The notes beneath the pieces are model-generated. The model was not told where the DNA came from. It saw nothing but the letters and a program-made list of their open reading frames with translations, and ran no database searches. A program made the position numbers and the translations under genes. Shown piece after piece: positions 35,533 to 44,153 of a stretch of 64,000 nt of DNA (position 1 is the first letter of the stretch; every line of letters begins with the position of its first letter). The stretch comes from Siminovitchia fortis (GTDB lineage: Bacteria > Bacillota > Bacilli > Bacillales > Bacillaceae_C): assembly GCF_003605365.2 (NCBI RefSeq), contig NZ_QYTU02000001.1, forward strand, positions 1 through 64,000, given 5' to 3'.

Positions 35533-35768
35533 ATACAATCACTCTTTTTTTAAAAAGCGTTAATCCATCATATGTATGGTAATGCCATCCATTTTATTAC
35601 CTGTCATATTTTTTATAAATTGTACGGAGCGCATTGGGGAAAAATAGCATCATGCCGTTTTCTCTTTGATTTTATCATGAATCGGTTGTTTCGACTATGT
35701 TCTCTATGATCTTCCGATAAATAAAATAGTTCGACAATGTTGAAATGTTGTTTCTGGAGGATTAATAT
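35533..35768. other. ypbD-fer divergent intergenic region
   Basis: I see no gene over most of this 236-nt stretch. It holds one inverted repeat, GGTAAT and ATTACC (35578-35583 and 35596-35601). It should contain both divergent promoters, but I cannot place convincing hexamers. Confidence 0.5.
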
Positions 35769-35831
35769 ATGTATAGAAATAAATCTTTTTCGATTGCATG
35801 TTTTTTAAACAGCATTGACATAGATAAGTGA
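35769..35831 (+). CDS. Possible 20-residue leader peptide of fer
   Basis: ATG 35769 follows TGGAGG by eight bases, as good a start signal as any gene here. The ORF reads MYRNKSFSIACFLNSIDIDK and stops at TGATG, 14 nt before the fer GTG. It may be a leader peptide coupling translation to fer or a small protein. No family is recognised. Confidence 0.45.
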   Translation: MYRNKSFSIACFLNSIDIDK

Positions 35832-35842
35832 TGGGAGGATGA

Positions 35843-36094
<252 letters not shown>

Positions 36095-36101
36095 ATTTTA
36101 A

Positions 36102-36126
36102 AGAGGGAGCAATCGCTCCCTCTTCT
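36102..36126. terminator. Bidirectional terminator between fer and the RND gene
   Basis: AGAGGGAGC and GCTCCCTCT pair around AATC, with T-rich sequence on the plus side and AATCTATTC on the minus side. It ends fer and probably the convergent RND gene. Confidence 0.8.
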
Positions 36127-36128
36127 CT

Positions 36129-39100
36129 TTACATTGCAATGTCAGATTCTTTCGCCAGCCGCTGTTTTTTTGCTTTTTTAAAATGAAATAGCTCATATAC
36201 CACAGGAATGATGACCAATGTCAGCAAAGTGGCAACCGATAATCCGCCAATCACAACAACCGCCAGACCTTTGGAAACGAGGCTTCCCATCTCCTCCTTG
36301 CCCATCAAAAGCGGAATCATGGCAAAGATGGTGGCCAAAGCTGTCATGATGATCGGACGGAACCTTGTAGCTCCGGCCTCAAGCAAAGCTTCTCGAATCG
36401 GCATCGTCTTTTCGTTCTGCCTTACCCGGTCAAGTAAGACAATGGCATTTGTAACAACAATCCCAATCAACATAAGCGCCCCGATCATAGCTCCGATATC
36501 AATTGGTGTCCGGGAAACAAGCAGTCCAAGAATAGCTCCAATCAAGGCCAATGGCAATGTGAACAAAATGACAAGCGGTGCCCGGAGCGTTTTAAATGTC
36601 AGGACCATGATCAAGTAGACAAGACCGATGGAGACAGCCATCAATTGGAATAATTCCATAAATTGTTCCGACTGCGCACTCGCTGCTCCTCCATATTCCA
36701 ATGAAATGCCATCAGGCAAAGACAATTTTCCAGCCTTCATATTGACCTCGCTTGCTATTTTAGACAGGTTTTTCGGATCTGCCTCCACGCTGACGCGAAC
36801 ATATTCCTTGCCGTCTTTACGAAGAACACTTGTCGGCTTCTCCGCTCTCTCGATTTTTGCAATGGATGAAAGCTTCACCGGCTTTTCACCAGTCATCACA
36901 GAAATATCCTTTAGCTCTTTCTCTGATTTGGGATGGATGGAGCTGTCAAGCATAACCGGCGTATCCTTGCCCTCCACCTTGATCATGCCGATTGGAAATG
37001 GATTAAGCAGCATCTGTACTTGCCCGGCCACTTCCTCTGTGTTTGCTTTCTTTTGATTAATATTAATATCATAGACTGTTTTAAGCTCATTTTGATTGCT
37101 TGTCACTTTTTCTACTCCATCGATTCCTTTCACTTCATCCATCACTTGCTTGGATGCTTCGATTAATTTGCTGGCGTCGTTGCCGACAACATCCAACGTG
37201 ATGGTTGAATCACTGAAATTCACCATGGATACCATCATGATGTCGAAATCCGCTTCAGGGTATTTCTCTTTTTGCTTTTCAATTTTTTTCATCACTTTTT
37301 CTGTACTGGCGTCTTCTTTCATCACTACGTGGAAACTCCCCTGGTTTTGCGAATTGACCTGGCTGAATTGGGCATCTTCAGGGTTCGATCCAAGAAATGT
37401 GATGACCTCTTTCACTTCGGGTTGCTCCGTCAAAAAGGACTCGAATTCAAAAGCTTCATCTTTTACTTTTGAAAAAGGCACAGCATCCGGATAGACAACA
37501 CTTATTGAAACATCATTGTCAGAAGCATCCGCAGCTCCCTTTGGCATGACAGCGTACATGCCAACAGCTCCGATAAAGATAAAGAGTGAAAGTAAAAGCG
37601 GTACCCATTTATGCCTTAAGGACCAATCCAATATTTTCATATACCGTTTCGGTTTTTTATACACAGGCATTTTTCCCTGTTTCAGCATACGTGAGCTCAT
37701 AAGCGGAACAACAACCAATGCAACAAGGAGTGAGGATAGAAGCGCATATGTAATTGTCAGCGCAAATGGAAGCAATAATTCCTCAAGTGACTTCACAAGT
37801 CCCATTGGCAAAAACACAGCAACCGTTGTCAAGGTTGATGAGGTGATGGCTGCTGCCACTTCCTTTGTTGAGCCTACTATCACTTCTTTCGAAAAATTAC
37901 CGTTTTGGACTTTTCGGAATATGTTCTCTATCACAACAATACTGTCATCGACAAGCCGGCCCACGGCAACGGCAACAGCCCCAATAGTTAAAATGTTCAA
38001 TGTAATGCCTGATTGTGAAAGCAGAAATAATGTCAACCCAAGAGACAGCGGAATGCTTACTATAGTGATGAGCGTCATCCTGATATGCCGTAAAAAGACG
38101 AAAATCACAATTGTGGCGAATAAAGCCCCGAGCAGTACTGCCTGCATCATGCTGTCTACAGAATTTGTGATAAATTCTGAAAACGAAACGAGCATAGATG
38201 CTTCTATAAGCGGACCAAATTCCTTATTCACTTTTTCCATAGTCTGGTTCACTTTTTTACCGACCGAAACTGCATTGGCATTCGACTCTTTATGGAGAAG
38301 TAAAGCCACTGCTTCCTCCCCATTCACCCGGGTAAAAAATGTTTCACTGGAGTCGCTGATACTTACCTTTGCAATATCCTTTAGCCGAGTCTCCGCTGCA
38401 ATCTGCATGTTCTCAAGTTCTTTTATCCCTTCTATCTGGCCAATCACTTTAAGATTGGCTTTTCTGTCACCAACTGTTTCTTCGCCCACTGCTACTGCCA
38501 AATTTTTCCCTTGAAGAAGCCCCATCAATGCTTGAATAGGGATGTTAAAATCAGACATTTTTTTCTGGTCAAGCGTGATGTTCACCTGTGTTTGCTGTTT
38601 TCCATAAACAAGCACATCCGATACTCCTGAGAGTCCCTGAAACATTGGTATAATCTCATTTTCAACTTTTTCCATCTCATCTCGATTGGCACCTTTTGGA
38701 AAGGAAAGACCGACTTGCCATAAAGGAATCATATCTATGTTCAATTGTGAGACGATTGGTTTGGAATATCCCTCCGGAAGTTCAACGCCTGTTAATGCCT
38801 CCTGAACCTGGGTTTTGGCTTCTTTCATATCCATTGAAGGATCGAGTGTAATATCGATGGATGAATACCCATCCGCAGATGTGGAAAAAACATCTTTTTT
38901 ACCTTTGACTGAACCAACGGCTTTCTCAATCGGCTTTGTAACCTGTTCAGCCATGGTATCTGCATCCGTCCCTTGCCCCATGACAATGACTGTTACTGCA
39001 GGATTATTTGCAGCAGGCAAAAATTCCTTTGGCAATGTAAAATAACTGAGAGTTCCGAGCCCTAAAGTCAAAACAATCAGCAAAATGACAGCTGCCCTGT

Positions 39101-39131
39101 TTCTCAATGCCCAATTTGTAAACCAGATCAT
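36129..39131 (-). CDS. RND-family efflux transporter, SwrC/AcrB-like
   Basis: This 1000-residue transporter of the resistance-nodulation-division superfamily exchanges protons for substrates such as drugs, lipids or surfactin. It has a duplicated core, with an N-terminal helix, a large periplasm-type loop, six helices, a second loop and six helices. The proton-relay pair Asp395-Asp396 lies in GRLVDDSIVVIEN. GATRFRPIIMTALATI and VTNAIVLLDRVRQ mark the second half. Gram-positive members such as SwrC work without an outer-membrane channel. No fusion protein is encoded beside it. In B. subtilis fer and ribU are adjacent; here this gene separates them. Confidence 0.93.
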   Translation of the reverse strand: MIWFTNWALRNRAAVILLIVLTLGLGTLSYFTLPKEFLPAANNPAVTVIVMGQGTDADTMAEQVTKPIEKAVGSVKGKKDVFSTSADGYSSIDITLDPSMDMKEAKTQVQEALTGVELPEGYSKPIVSQLNIDMIPLWQVGLSFPKGANRDEMEKVENEIIPMFQGLSGVSDVLVYGKQQTQVNITLDQKKMSDFNIPIQALMGLLQGKNLAVAVGEETVGDRKANLKVIGQIEGIKELENMQIAAETRLKDIAKVSISDSSETFFTRVNGEEAVALLLHKESNANAVSVGKKVNQTMEKVNKEFGPLIEASMLVSFSEFITNSVDSMMQAVLLGALFATIVIFVFLRHIRMTLITIVSIPLSLGLTLFLLSQSGITLNILTIGAVAVAVGRLVDDSIVVIENIFRKVQNGNFSKEVIVGSTKEVAAAITSSTLTTVAVFLPMGLVKSLEELLLPFALTITYALLSSLLVALVVVPLMSSRMLKQGKMPVYKKPKRYMKILDWSLRHKWVPLLLSLFIFIGAVGMYAVMPKGAADASDNDVSISVVYPDAVPFSKVKDEAFEFESFLTEQPEVKEVITFLGSNPEDAQFSQVNSQNQGSFHVVMKEDASTEKVMKKIEKQKEKYPEADFDIMMVSMVNFSDSTITLDVVGNDASKLIEASKQVMDEVKGIDGVEKVTSNQNELKTVYDININQKKANTEEVAGQVQMLLNPFPIGMIKVEGKDTPVMLDSSIHPKSEKELKDISVMTGEKPVKLSSIAKIERAEKPTSVLRKDGKEYVRVSVEADPKNLSKIASEVNMKAGKLSLPDGISLEYGGAASAQSEQFMELFQLMAVSIGLVYLIMVLTFKTLRAPLVILFTLPLALIGAILGLLVSRTPIDIGAMIGALMLIGIVVTNAIVLLDRVRQNEKTMPIREALLEAGATRFRPIIMTALATIFAMIPLLMGKEEMGSLVSKGLAVVVIGGLSVATLLTLVIIPVVYELFHFKKAKKQRLAKESDIAM

Positions 39132-39217
39132 TCATTTCCCCCCAAAAAGTATAATACCCAACAACATCAGTATAGTTTATTTATTGATTGATCATATAGA
39201 CTTAAGTCGTAATTTTT

Positions 39218-39240
39218 CTTACTACTTTGTATTTAGTAAG
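39218..39240. promoter_or_regulatory. Inverted repeat upstream of the RND gene
   Basis: CTTACTA and TAGTAAG form a perfect 7-bp inverted repeat with a 9-nt centre, about 87-109 nt before the RND start. It is a candidate operator for a TetR- or MarR-type regulator encoded elsewhere. Confidence 0.4.
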
Positions 39241-39250
39241 ATTAAAAATA

Positions 39251-39284
39251 AGAGCCAGCAATGAAAAGCTTCATTGCTGGCTCT
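39251..39284 (-). terminator. Rho-independent terminator of ribU
   Basis: AGAGCCAGCAATGA pairs perfectly with TCATTGCTGGCTCT and is followed on the minus strand by TATTTTTAA. It lies directly after the ribU stop. Confidence 0.9.
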
Positions 39285-39289
39285 CTCAG

Positions 39290-39871
39290 TTATATATTCC
39301 GGTAAACCACTTGCTTGTCAATCCAGTTGCGCATGCGGCTGTATACCAATAGAAATACCATTGCTACAATCAGCCCTTTGATGATGTTAAATGGGAGGAT
39401 TGCCGCTACAACCAGCTGGCGGAGATCCGAAGTGGACATCGGGTCCCATCCAAGCAAAAGTATATAAGCAGGCAGGATGGCCACATAGTTCAGCACACTC
39501 ATGAAAACTGCCATAAATATCGTTCCGAAGATTAACGATACGGCTAATCCCCATTTCATTTTCAACTTTTTGAATACATAATAAGTTGGTAAAACGAACA
39601 TGATCCCTGCCAGGAAGTTCGCAAAATTTCCAACCGGAATGCCGGCTTCACTGCCGATCATTAAATAATCGATAATATTTTTAATCAATTCAACTAATAT
39701 TGCTGCAAGCGGACCAAACATCAACGCAGCGATCAGTGCAGGAATATCGCTGAAGTCCACTGTCAGATAGGCCGGAAACGGCGGGATTGGGAATTTAATG
39801 AGCATCAGTACAAAAGATAGGCTGCTCAGCATCCCGATTGCTACAAATGACCTCGTATTGAATTTTCTCAA
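39290..39871 (-). CDS. ribU: Riboflavin ECF transporter substrate-binding subunit RibU
   Basis: RibU (YpaA) is the membrane S-component that captures riboflavin for an energy-coupling-factor transporter. The 193 residues have about six helices with the family stretches DFSDIPALIAALMFGP, GIPVGNFANFLAG and ILPFNIIKG. The frame opens at 39895 without a ribosome site. The TTG at 39871 lies behind AAAGGAGAGAGG and aligns with the B. subtilis start. Expression should be controlled by the FMN riboswitch and terminator upstream. Confidence 0.95.
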   Translation of the reverse strand: MRKFNTRSFVAIGMLSSLSFVLMLIKFPIPPFPAYLTVDFSDIPALIAALMFGPLAAILVELIKNIIDYLMIGSEAGIPVGNFANFLAGIMFVLPTYYVFKKLKMKWGLAVSLIFGTIFMAVFMSVLNYVAILPAYILLLGWDPMSTSDLRQLVVAAILPFNIIKGLIVAMVFLLVYSRMRNWIDKQVVYRNI

Positions 39872-39934
39872 AATCCTCTCTCCTTTGAGATTCATCCCAT
39901 GTCGAAGAAAGGTTAGCCCAAATCGCTGCCTAAA

Positions 39935-39970
39935 ATGAAAAATCCCTCAAAGTTCCAAACTTTTGAGGGA
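39935..39970 (-). terminator. Riboswitch-controlled terminator before ribU
   Basis: TCCCTCAAA(A)GTT and AACTTTGAGGGA pair with one bulge and are followed by TTTTTC on the minus strand. It lies between the FMN aptamer and the ribU start, the place expected for transcriptional attenuation. Confidence 0.87.
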
Positions 39971-39992
39971 GAATTAAGGCATGTTCGAATAA

Positions 39993-40019
39993 ACGTTCAA
40001 ATTACTGCATTTTGAACGT
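39993..40019 (-). promoter_or_regulatory. Hairpin between FMN aptamer and terminator
   Basis: ACGTTCAAA and TTTGAACGT form a perfect 9-bp stem with a 9-nt loop. It sits between the aptamer and the terminator of the ribU leader and may be part of the switching platform. Confidence 0.5.
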
Positions 40020-40030
40020 ACAGCGGCTAC

Positions 40031-40165
40031 CTTCATCTTCTCCCATCCAGACTATACTGTCGGCTTTGGAATTGCACCAAATCCTGCCTTTACCAGGCTC
40101 GCGGGCTCAGAGACCTGTCGTCTCATTACCGCCGGTCGGGAATTTCACCACGCCCCGAAGATGAA
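40031..40165 (-). promoter_or_regulatory. FMN riboswitch (RFN element)
   Basis: The minus strand carries the conserved RFN blocks GGGGCGTGGTGAAATTCCCG, ACCGGCGGTAAT, GAGCCCGCGAG, GGATTTGGTG and CCGACAGT. These are closed by a P1 stem between the flanks (CTTCATCTTC with GAAGATGAA). It controls ribU by FMN-dependent termination. Confidence 0.96.
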
Positions 40166-40186
40166 TCGTATATGTTGTTAGGATTT

Positions 40187-40215
40187 ATTATACAACAAGA
40201 GTCCTGATTTGTGAA
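40187..40215 (-). promoter_or_regulatory. Predicted sigma-A promoter of ribU
   Basis: TTCACA (40210-40215), 17 nt, then TATAAT (40187-40192) on the minus strand. Transcription would start about 15 nt before the riboswitch. Confidence 0.75.
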
Positions 40216-40267
40216 GATATATGTCAAAAACGTTTTTGTTTTACGCTTTTAGCATTTGGCTTATATG

Positions 40268-40298
40268 TAAAAGCTGCACTTGACAATCAAATGCAGCT
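40268..40298 (-). terminator. Terminator after resE
   Basis: AGCTGCATTTGA pairs with TCAAGTGCAGCT (one wobble), followed on the minus strand by TTTTACAT. It lies about 65 nt after the resE stop and upstream of the ribU promoter. Confidence 0.7.
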
Positions 40299-40361
40299 CC
40301 TTCTATTTTACGATATGTTACGCATGAAACAAGATTAGACGCCAATCTTCTGCATTATTCT

Positions 40362-42140
40362 TCATTGTCTATTTGGGAGAAAAAGAGTAAAAGTCGTTCC
40401 TTCCCCAAGCTTGCTTGCCACTGTCAACTGGCCTTGATGCGCATTGACAATGTTTTTGGCAATGGCCAGCCCGAGCCCCGTACCGGCCCTTCCTCTCGTT
40501 CGGGCCTTGTCCGCTTTGTAAAAGCGTTCAAAAACAAATGGCAGATCCTCCTCTGGTATCCCGGTTCCATCATCTTCAACCGATATCGTGATTCCGCCTT
40601 TTACAACGGACTGGGTAACTGTTATTTTGCCATTTTCATGAGTATATCTTATTGCATTATCTATCAGATTCGTTAACACCTGCTCAATTTTGTCGGGATC
40701 AAGCGAAAACATGATACCTTCTTTTTCAATATGGCTTTTCAGCTCAATATTATTGTCACGTGCGATTGTTTGAAATTTAGAGGTGATCCTATCGACAAAT
40801 GCACCGACATCCACTTCTTCGAAATTCAGAGTGATATGGCCCGCTTCCATTCTTGCCAAATCAAGCAGTTCATTGACGAGGCGCCCAATCCTCAGTGATT
40901 CGTCATAAATGATTTTAATGATTTCCTGCTTTTCCTCTTCGGATCCTGCAATATCATCTATGATTGCCTCACTGTACCCCTGAAGCATCGCAATAGGGGT
41001 ACGGAGTTCATGTGACACGTTTGCAACAAAGTCAATTCTTAGTTTATCCAACTGGCGTTCCTCTGTCATGTCCCTTATTACAGCCACTGCCCCGCGGACG
41101 CTTTTTTGATCATGCGTGTACAATGGGCTGACAATCACAACATAATACCGTCCCTGAATCGACAGTTCACCCGTATGTTCTTTTTCATCAGCTACCGCCT
41201 GTCCCAAAAGCTCCGCCATTTCAGGTGGAATCGGGCCATTCGATTCACTGCCGTCAATAGGCCACTGCTGCAAAAATCTTTCAGCCGGCGGGTTCGTGAT
41301 CAAAATTGTGCCATCACGGCTGAACGTCATCACTCCATCTGCCATACTGCTTAAAATATTGGTCAGCTGTTCCTTCTCCTGCCTTAAAACGTTCATATTG
41401 AATTTCAGGCGTTTACCCATTTGATTGAAAGCGATGGCCAATTCCCCGATTTCATCATGGCTCAGGAACGGAATTCTCGTATCAAAGTTCCCTTTTGACA
41501 ATTCTAATGCGGCTTCTTTCATTTTACGCAGCGGCGCGGTGATCCTGGTAGATAAGAAGAAAGCGAAAAAGGTCGTCAAAACAATCGCTATTCCGGCAGC
41601 CAGCAATATGAGATTAGCTGTCTGCTTCGTTGTTTCTTTCAATACTCCCAACGACTGGTATATAAAAATGGCGCCAGTCTCATTATCGTTCAGGTGCAGC
41701 GGTACACCGGCCACGATGTAGTTTTTAAACCTGCTTCCGGGGTCATGAACATCAGACATCGACAGTTCTTTCTTGATCACTTTCTGTTCAGTGAATACCT
41801 TGCCCAATTCTTTATCGTTTAAAAATACGTACGGGGGGATCTTGTTGCTTTCATTTGTGTCGGGAGAATAATGAAACCGCTCTTTATCGTATGCAATAGC
41901 AACTGCCATGGGATCGTCCACGATTTCAAAGACAATTTCCTCTCCAAGTCCGTCATTTCGATGAGATTCAATGATCCCCGATATTTTTTCAGCTGTATCT
42001 GATAAACTTTGTTCAATTTGGTCTACATGATATTTTTCAAAAAACTGTATCAGTAAAATGGTAAGAATGATTAAAACAAAGGAGACCAGCAGCAGAATGG
42101 TCATCCATAGCTTCCCGACAACGCTGCGCCAAAGTCTCAT
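40362..42140 (-). CDS. resE: Sensor histidine kinase ResE
   Basis: ResE senses oxygen limitation and nitric oxide and phosphorylates ResD. The 592 residues have two membrane helices (about 11-33 and 175-197) around an extracellular sensor. A HAMP domain (about 197-250), a PAS domain (about 260-360) and HisKA with His377 in SHELRTP follow. The GHKL ATPase domain has N, G1 and G2 boxes (DNAIRYT, EDDGTGIPEED, GTGLGLAI). Its ATG overlaps the resD stop by four bases. Confidence 0.97.
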   Translation of the reverse strand: MRLWRSVVGKLWMTILLLVSFVLIILTILLIQFFEKYHVDQIEQSLSDTAEKISGIIESHRNDGLGEEIVFEIVDDPMAVAIAYDKERFHYSPDTNESNKIPPYVFLNDKELGKVFTEQKVIKKELSMSDVHDPGSRFKNYIVAGVPLHLNDNETGAIFIYQSLGVLKETTKQTANLILLAAGIAIVLTTFFAFFLSTRITAPLRKMKEAALELSKGNFDTRIPFLSHDEIGELAIAFNQMGKRLKFNMNVLRQEKEQLTNILSSMADGVMTFSRDGTILITNPPAERFLQQWPIDGSESNGPIPPEMAELLGQAVADEKEHTGELSIQGRYYVVIVSPLYTHDQKSVRGAVAVIRDMTEERQLDKLRIDFVANVSHELRTPIAMLQGYSEAIIDDIAGSEEEKQEIIKIIYDESLRIGRLVNELLDLARMEAGHITLNFEEVDVGAFVDRITSKFQTIARDNNIELKSHIEKEGIMFSLDPDKIEQVLTNLIDNAIRYTHENGKITVTQSVVKGGITISVEDDGTGIPEEDLPFVFERFYKADKARTRGRAGTGLGLAIAKNIVNAHQGQLTVASKLGEGTTFTLFLPNRQ

Positions 42141-42853
42141 TCATTGCCTGCCTCAAATTTATAACCGACTCCCCAAACAGTGACAATCATTCCTGCTGCT
42201 TTTTCCGAGACGCGATTCAACTTCTCACGCAATCTCTTTATGTGAGTGTCCACTGTTCTCAAGTCGCCAAAAAATTCATATTGCCAAACTTCTTTTAATA
42301 AATGCTCGCGGTCAAATACCTTGTCAGGTGATTTGGCCAAAAAGTGAAGTAGCTCATATTCTTTCGGCGTCAGATTCACTTCTTTGCCGTCGGCGGTAAC
42401 TCTATGGGCATCATGGTCGATCGACAAATGCGGATAGACAATAATATCGCGTGCTGTCGGGTCAGTCTGGAGAAAGCTTGTCTGCGAAGATCTTCTCAGC
42501 ACCGCCTTCACCCTCAAGACAACTTCTCTTGGGCTGAACGGCTTGACAATGTAATCATCAGCCCCCACTTCAAAGCCTTGGACCCTGTTTGCTTCTTCTC
42601 CTTTTGCAGTCAGCATGATGATGGGAGTCGCTTTTTCTTCGCGAAGCTCTTTGCAAACTTCAATTCCGTCTTTTTTCGGCATCATTAGATCAAGCAAAAT
42701 ACAGTGATAGTCATTATTCAACGCCATCTCGAGCGCCTCTTCACCATCCGCCGCCTCATCGATTATATAGTTTTCACGTTCAAGATACATTTTTAATAAT
42801 CTGCGGATGCGGTCTTCATCATCTACAACCAAAATTTTGACTTCTTGTTCCAT
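42137..42853 (-). CDS. resD: Response regulator ResD
   Basis: ResD is an OmpR-family regulator of aerobic and anaerobic respiration genes, including resA and nitrate and fermentation genes in B. subtilis. The 238 residues contain a receiver domain with the acidic pocket VVDDED and phospho-acceptor Asp55 in LLDLMMPKKDG. A winged-helix DNA-binding domain follows (LTPKEYELLHFLAK, DTHIKRLREKL). It follows resC, with a terminator between them, and is coupled to resE. Confidence 0.98.
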   Translation of the reverse strand: MEQEVKILVVDDEDRIRRLLKMYLERENYIIDEAADGEEALEMALNNDYHCILLDLMMPKKDGIEVCKELREEKATPIIMLTAKGEEANRVQGFEVGADDYIVKPFSPREVVLRVKAVLRRSSQTSFLQTDPTARDIIVYPHLSIDHDAHRVTADGKEVNLTPKEYELLHFLAKSPDKVFDREHLLKEVWQYEFFGDLRTVDTHIKRLREKLNRVSEKAAGMIVTVWGVGYKFEAGNE

Positions 42854-42903
42854 TTTTCTTTCCCCCTTGCCTTCATCTTAGCGTACTTACTTACTATTGT
42901 ATA

Positions 42904-42937
42904 AGAAAAACGCCCACACCTAAAGAGTGAGGGCTTT
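42904..42937 (-). terminator. Terminator between resC and resD
   Basis: GCCC-CAC and GTG-GGGC type arms pair with one mismatch, followed on the minus strand by GTTTTTCTT. It would limit read-through from resABC into resDE. Confidence 0.7.
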
Positions 42938-42959
42938 GAGCACCAAATTCCGCACTTAA

Positions 42960-44153
42960 TCATGCATAGGAATGAAGGCCCGCGATGATCAAGTTGACGA
43001 ACACCAAGTTGAAAATGATGATTGCAATCCCGACGACTGCAAGCCACGCAGATCTTTCCCCGTGCCATCCCCTTGATAGCCGCAAATGAAGAAATGCGGC
43101 ATAGAAGAGGAATGTGATCAGTGCCCATACTTCCTTAGGATCCCATCCCCAGAACCTCGTCCAGGCAATCTGTGCCCAAATCATGGCAAAAATGAGACCG
43201 CCAAGCGTAAATACCGGGAAGCCAATCAAGACAGACCTGTACCCGATCTCGTCGACAAGATCAAGGTTGACATTTTTGACGAGCGGCTTTAACAGCAGGC
43301 TTACCCGTTTCCTGGTGACAAGGCGAATCAGCAGGTAAAGTATTGTGCCGGCAATTACTGTCCATATAACGGTGTTCAATTTCTTTGCGTTAACGATAGC
43401 CGGCATGGTTACAAGCGGGTTCATCCGGTCCTTGGTCAGCAGCTCGCCTTCATGCGGGCCCACAAGGGCGGGCATCTGATAATTTGCTTCAGCCGGCCGG
43501 CCATTTTTATCCACCCAGGCGAAATCTGCATTATAATGGGCTAAACTGAACGATGTTGAAATAATGATAAAAGCGATAGTCGCGACAACACAGTACATGA
43601 TCACTTCAAGCCAAAAAGATCTTTTATCCTTTACTGTAGGGTCAACAGATTTTAGCAGATAAATAATGCCGGCCACAAAGCTGATAGACAGAATAGCCTG
43701 GCCTGCTGCCGCTGTTGTGACATGAATATGCAGCCAGTCACTTTTCAATGCGGGAATAAGCGGTGTGACTTCCCTGGGAAACATGCTCCCATAAGCGATT
43801 AAAAGAAAAGCGGTCGGCAATGCAAACAACCCAAGCACATTCAGCTTATAAATAAAGAATAGGAGAATGAACGCAGCAACAATCATCATCCCGAAAAAAG
43901 TTGTAAATTCGAAAAGGTTACTGACAGGTGCATGTCCGGCTGCAATCCACCTTGTAATGAAATAACCAATCTGGGATATGAAGCCGATCATTGTTGCAAA
44001 GATTGCGAGCACTCCCCAGCGGTTAACACCCGTCTGCTTTTCCCTCCCCCTTTTATCGCGAATCGCTCCGCTGAAAAGGAAGGTTGCAACAAGATATAAA
44101 ATAAGTGAAGCATATAGCAAATTGCTGCTTATTTGGACGAGTCCTGTCATCAT
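42960..44153 (-). CDS. resC: Cytochrome c biogenesis protein ResC (CcsA-type)
   Basis: ResC is the haem-handling membrane protein of the system II cytochrome c maturation pathway. The 397 residues have about ten helices and the tryptophan-rich haem motif [12 protein letters not shown]. Conserved histidines flank it ([13 protein letters not shown] region, WHGERSAW). Its ATG overlaps the resB stop. Together with ResB it moves and ligates haem outside the membrane for QcrC and other c-type cytochromes. Confidence 0.97.
   Translation of the reverse strand: MMTGLVQISSNLLYASLILYLVATFLFSGAIRDKRGREKQTGVNRWGVLAIFATMIGFISQIGYFITRWIAAGHAPVSNLFEFTTFFGMMIVAAFILLFFIYKLNVLGLFALPTAFLLIAYGSMFPREVTPLIPALKSDWLHIHVTTAAAGQAILSISFVAGIIYLLKSVDPTVKDKRSFWLEVIMYCVVATIAFIIISTSFSLAHYNADFAWVDKNGRPAEANYQMPALVGPHEGELLTKDRMNPLVTMPAIVNAKKLNTVIWTVIAGTILYLLIRLVTRKRVSLLLKPLVKNVNLDLVDEIGYRSVLIGFPVFTLGGLIFAMIWAQIAWTRFWGWDPKEVWALITFLFYAAFLHLRLSRGWHGERSAWLAVVGIAIIIFNLVFVNLIIAGLHSYA

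Noticed and set aside
37516-38514. A 332-codon plus-strand ORF antisense to the RND gene
   Set aside because: It lies wholly inside a clear RND coding sequence, has no ribosome site and a composition typical of an antisense shadow.
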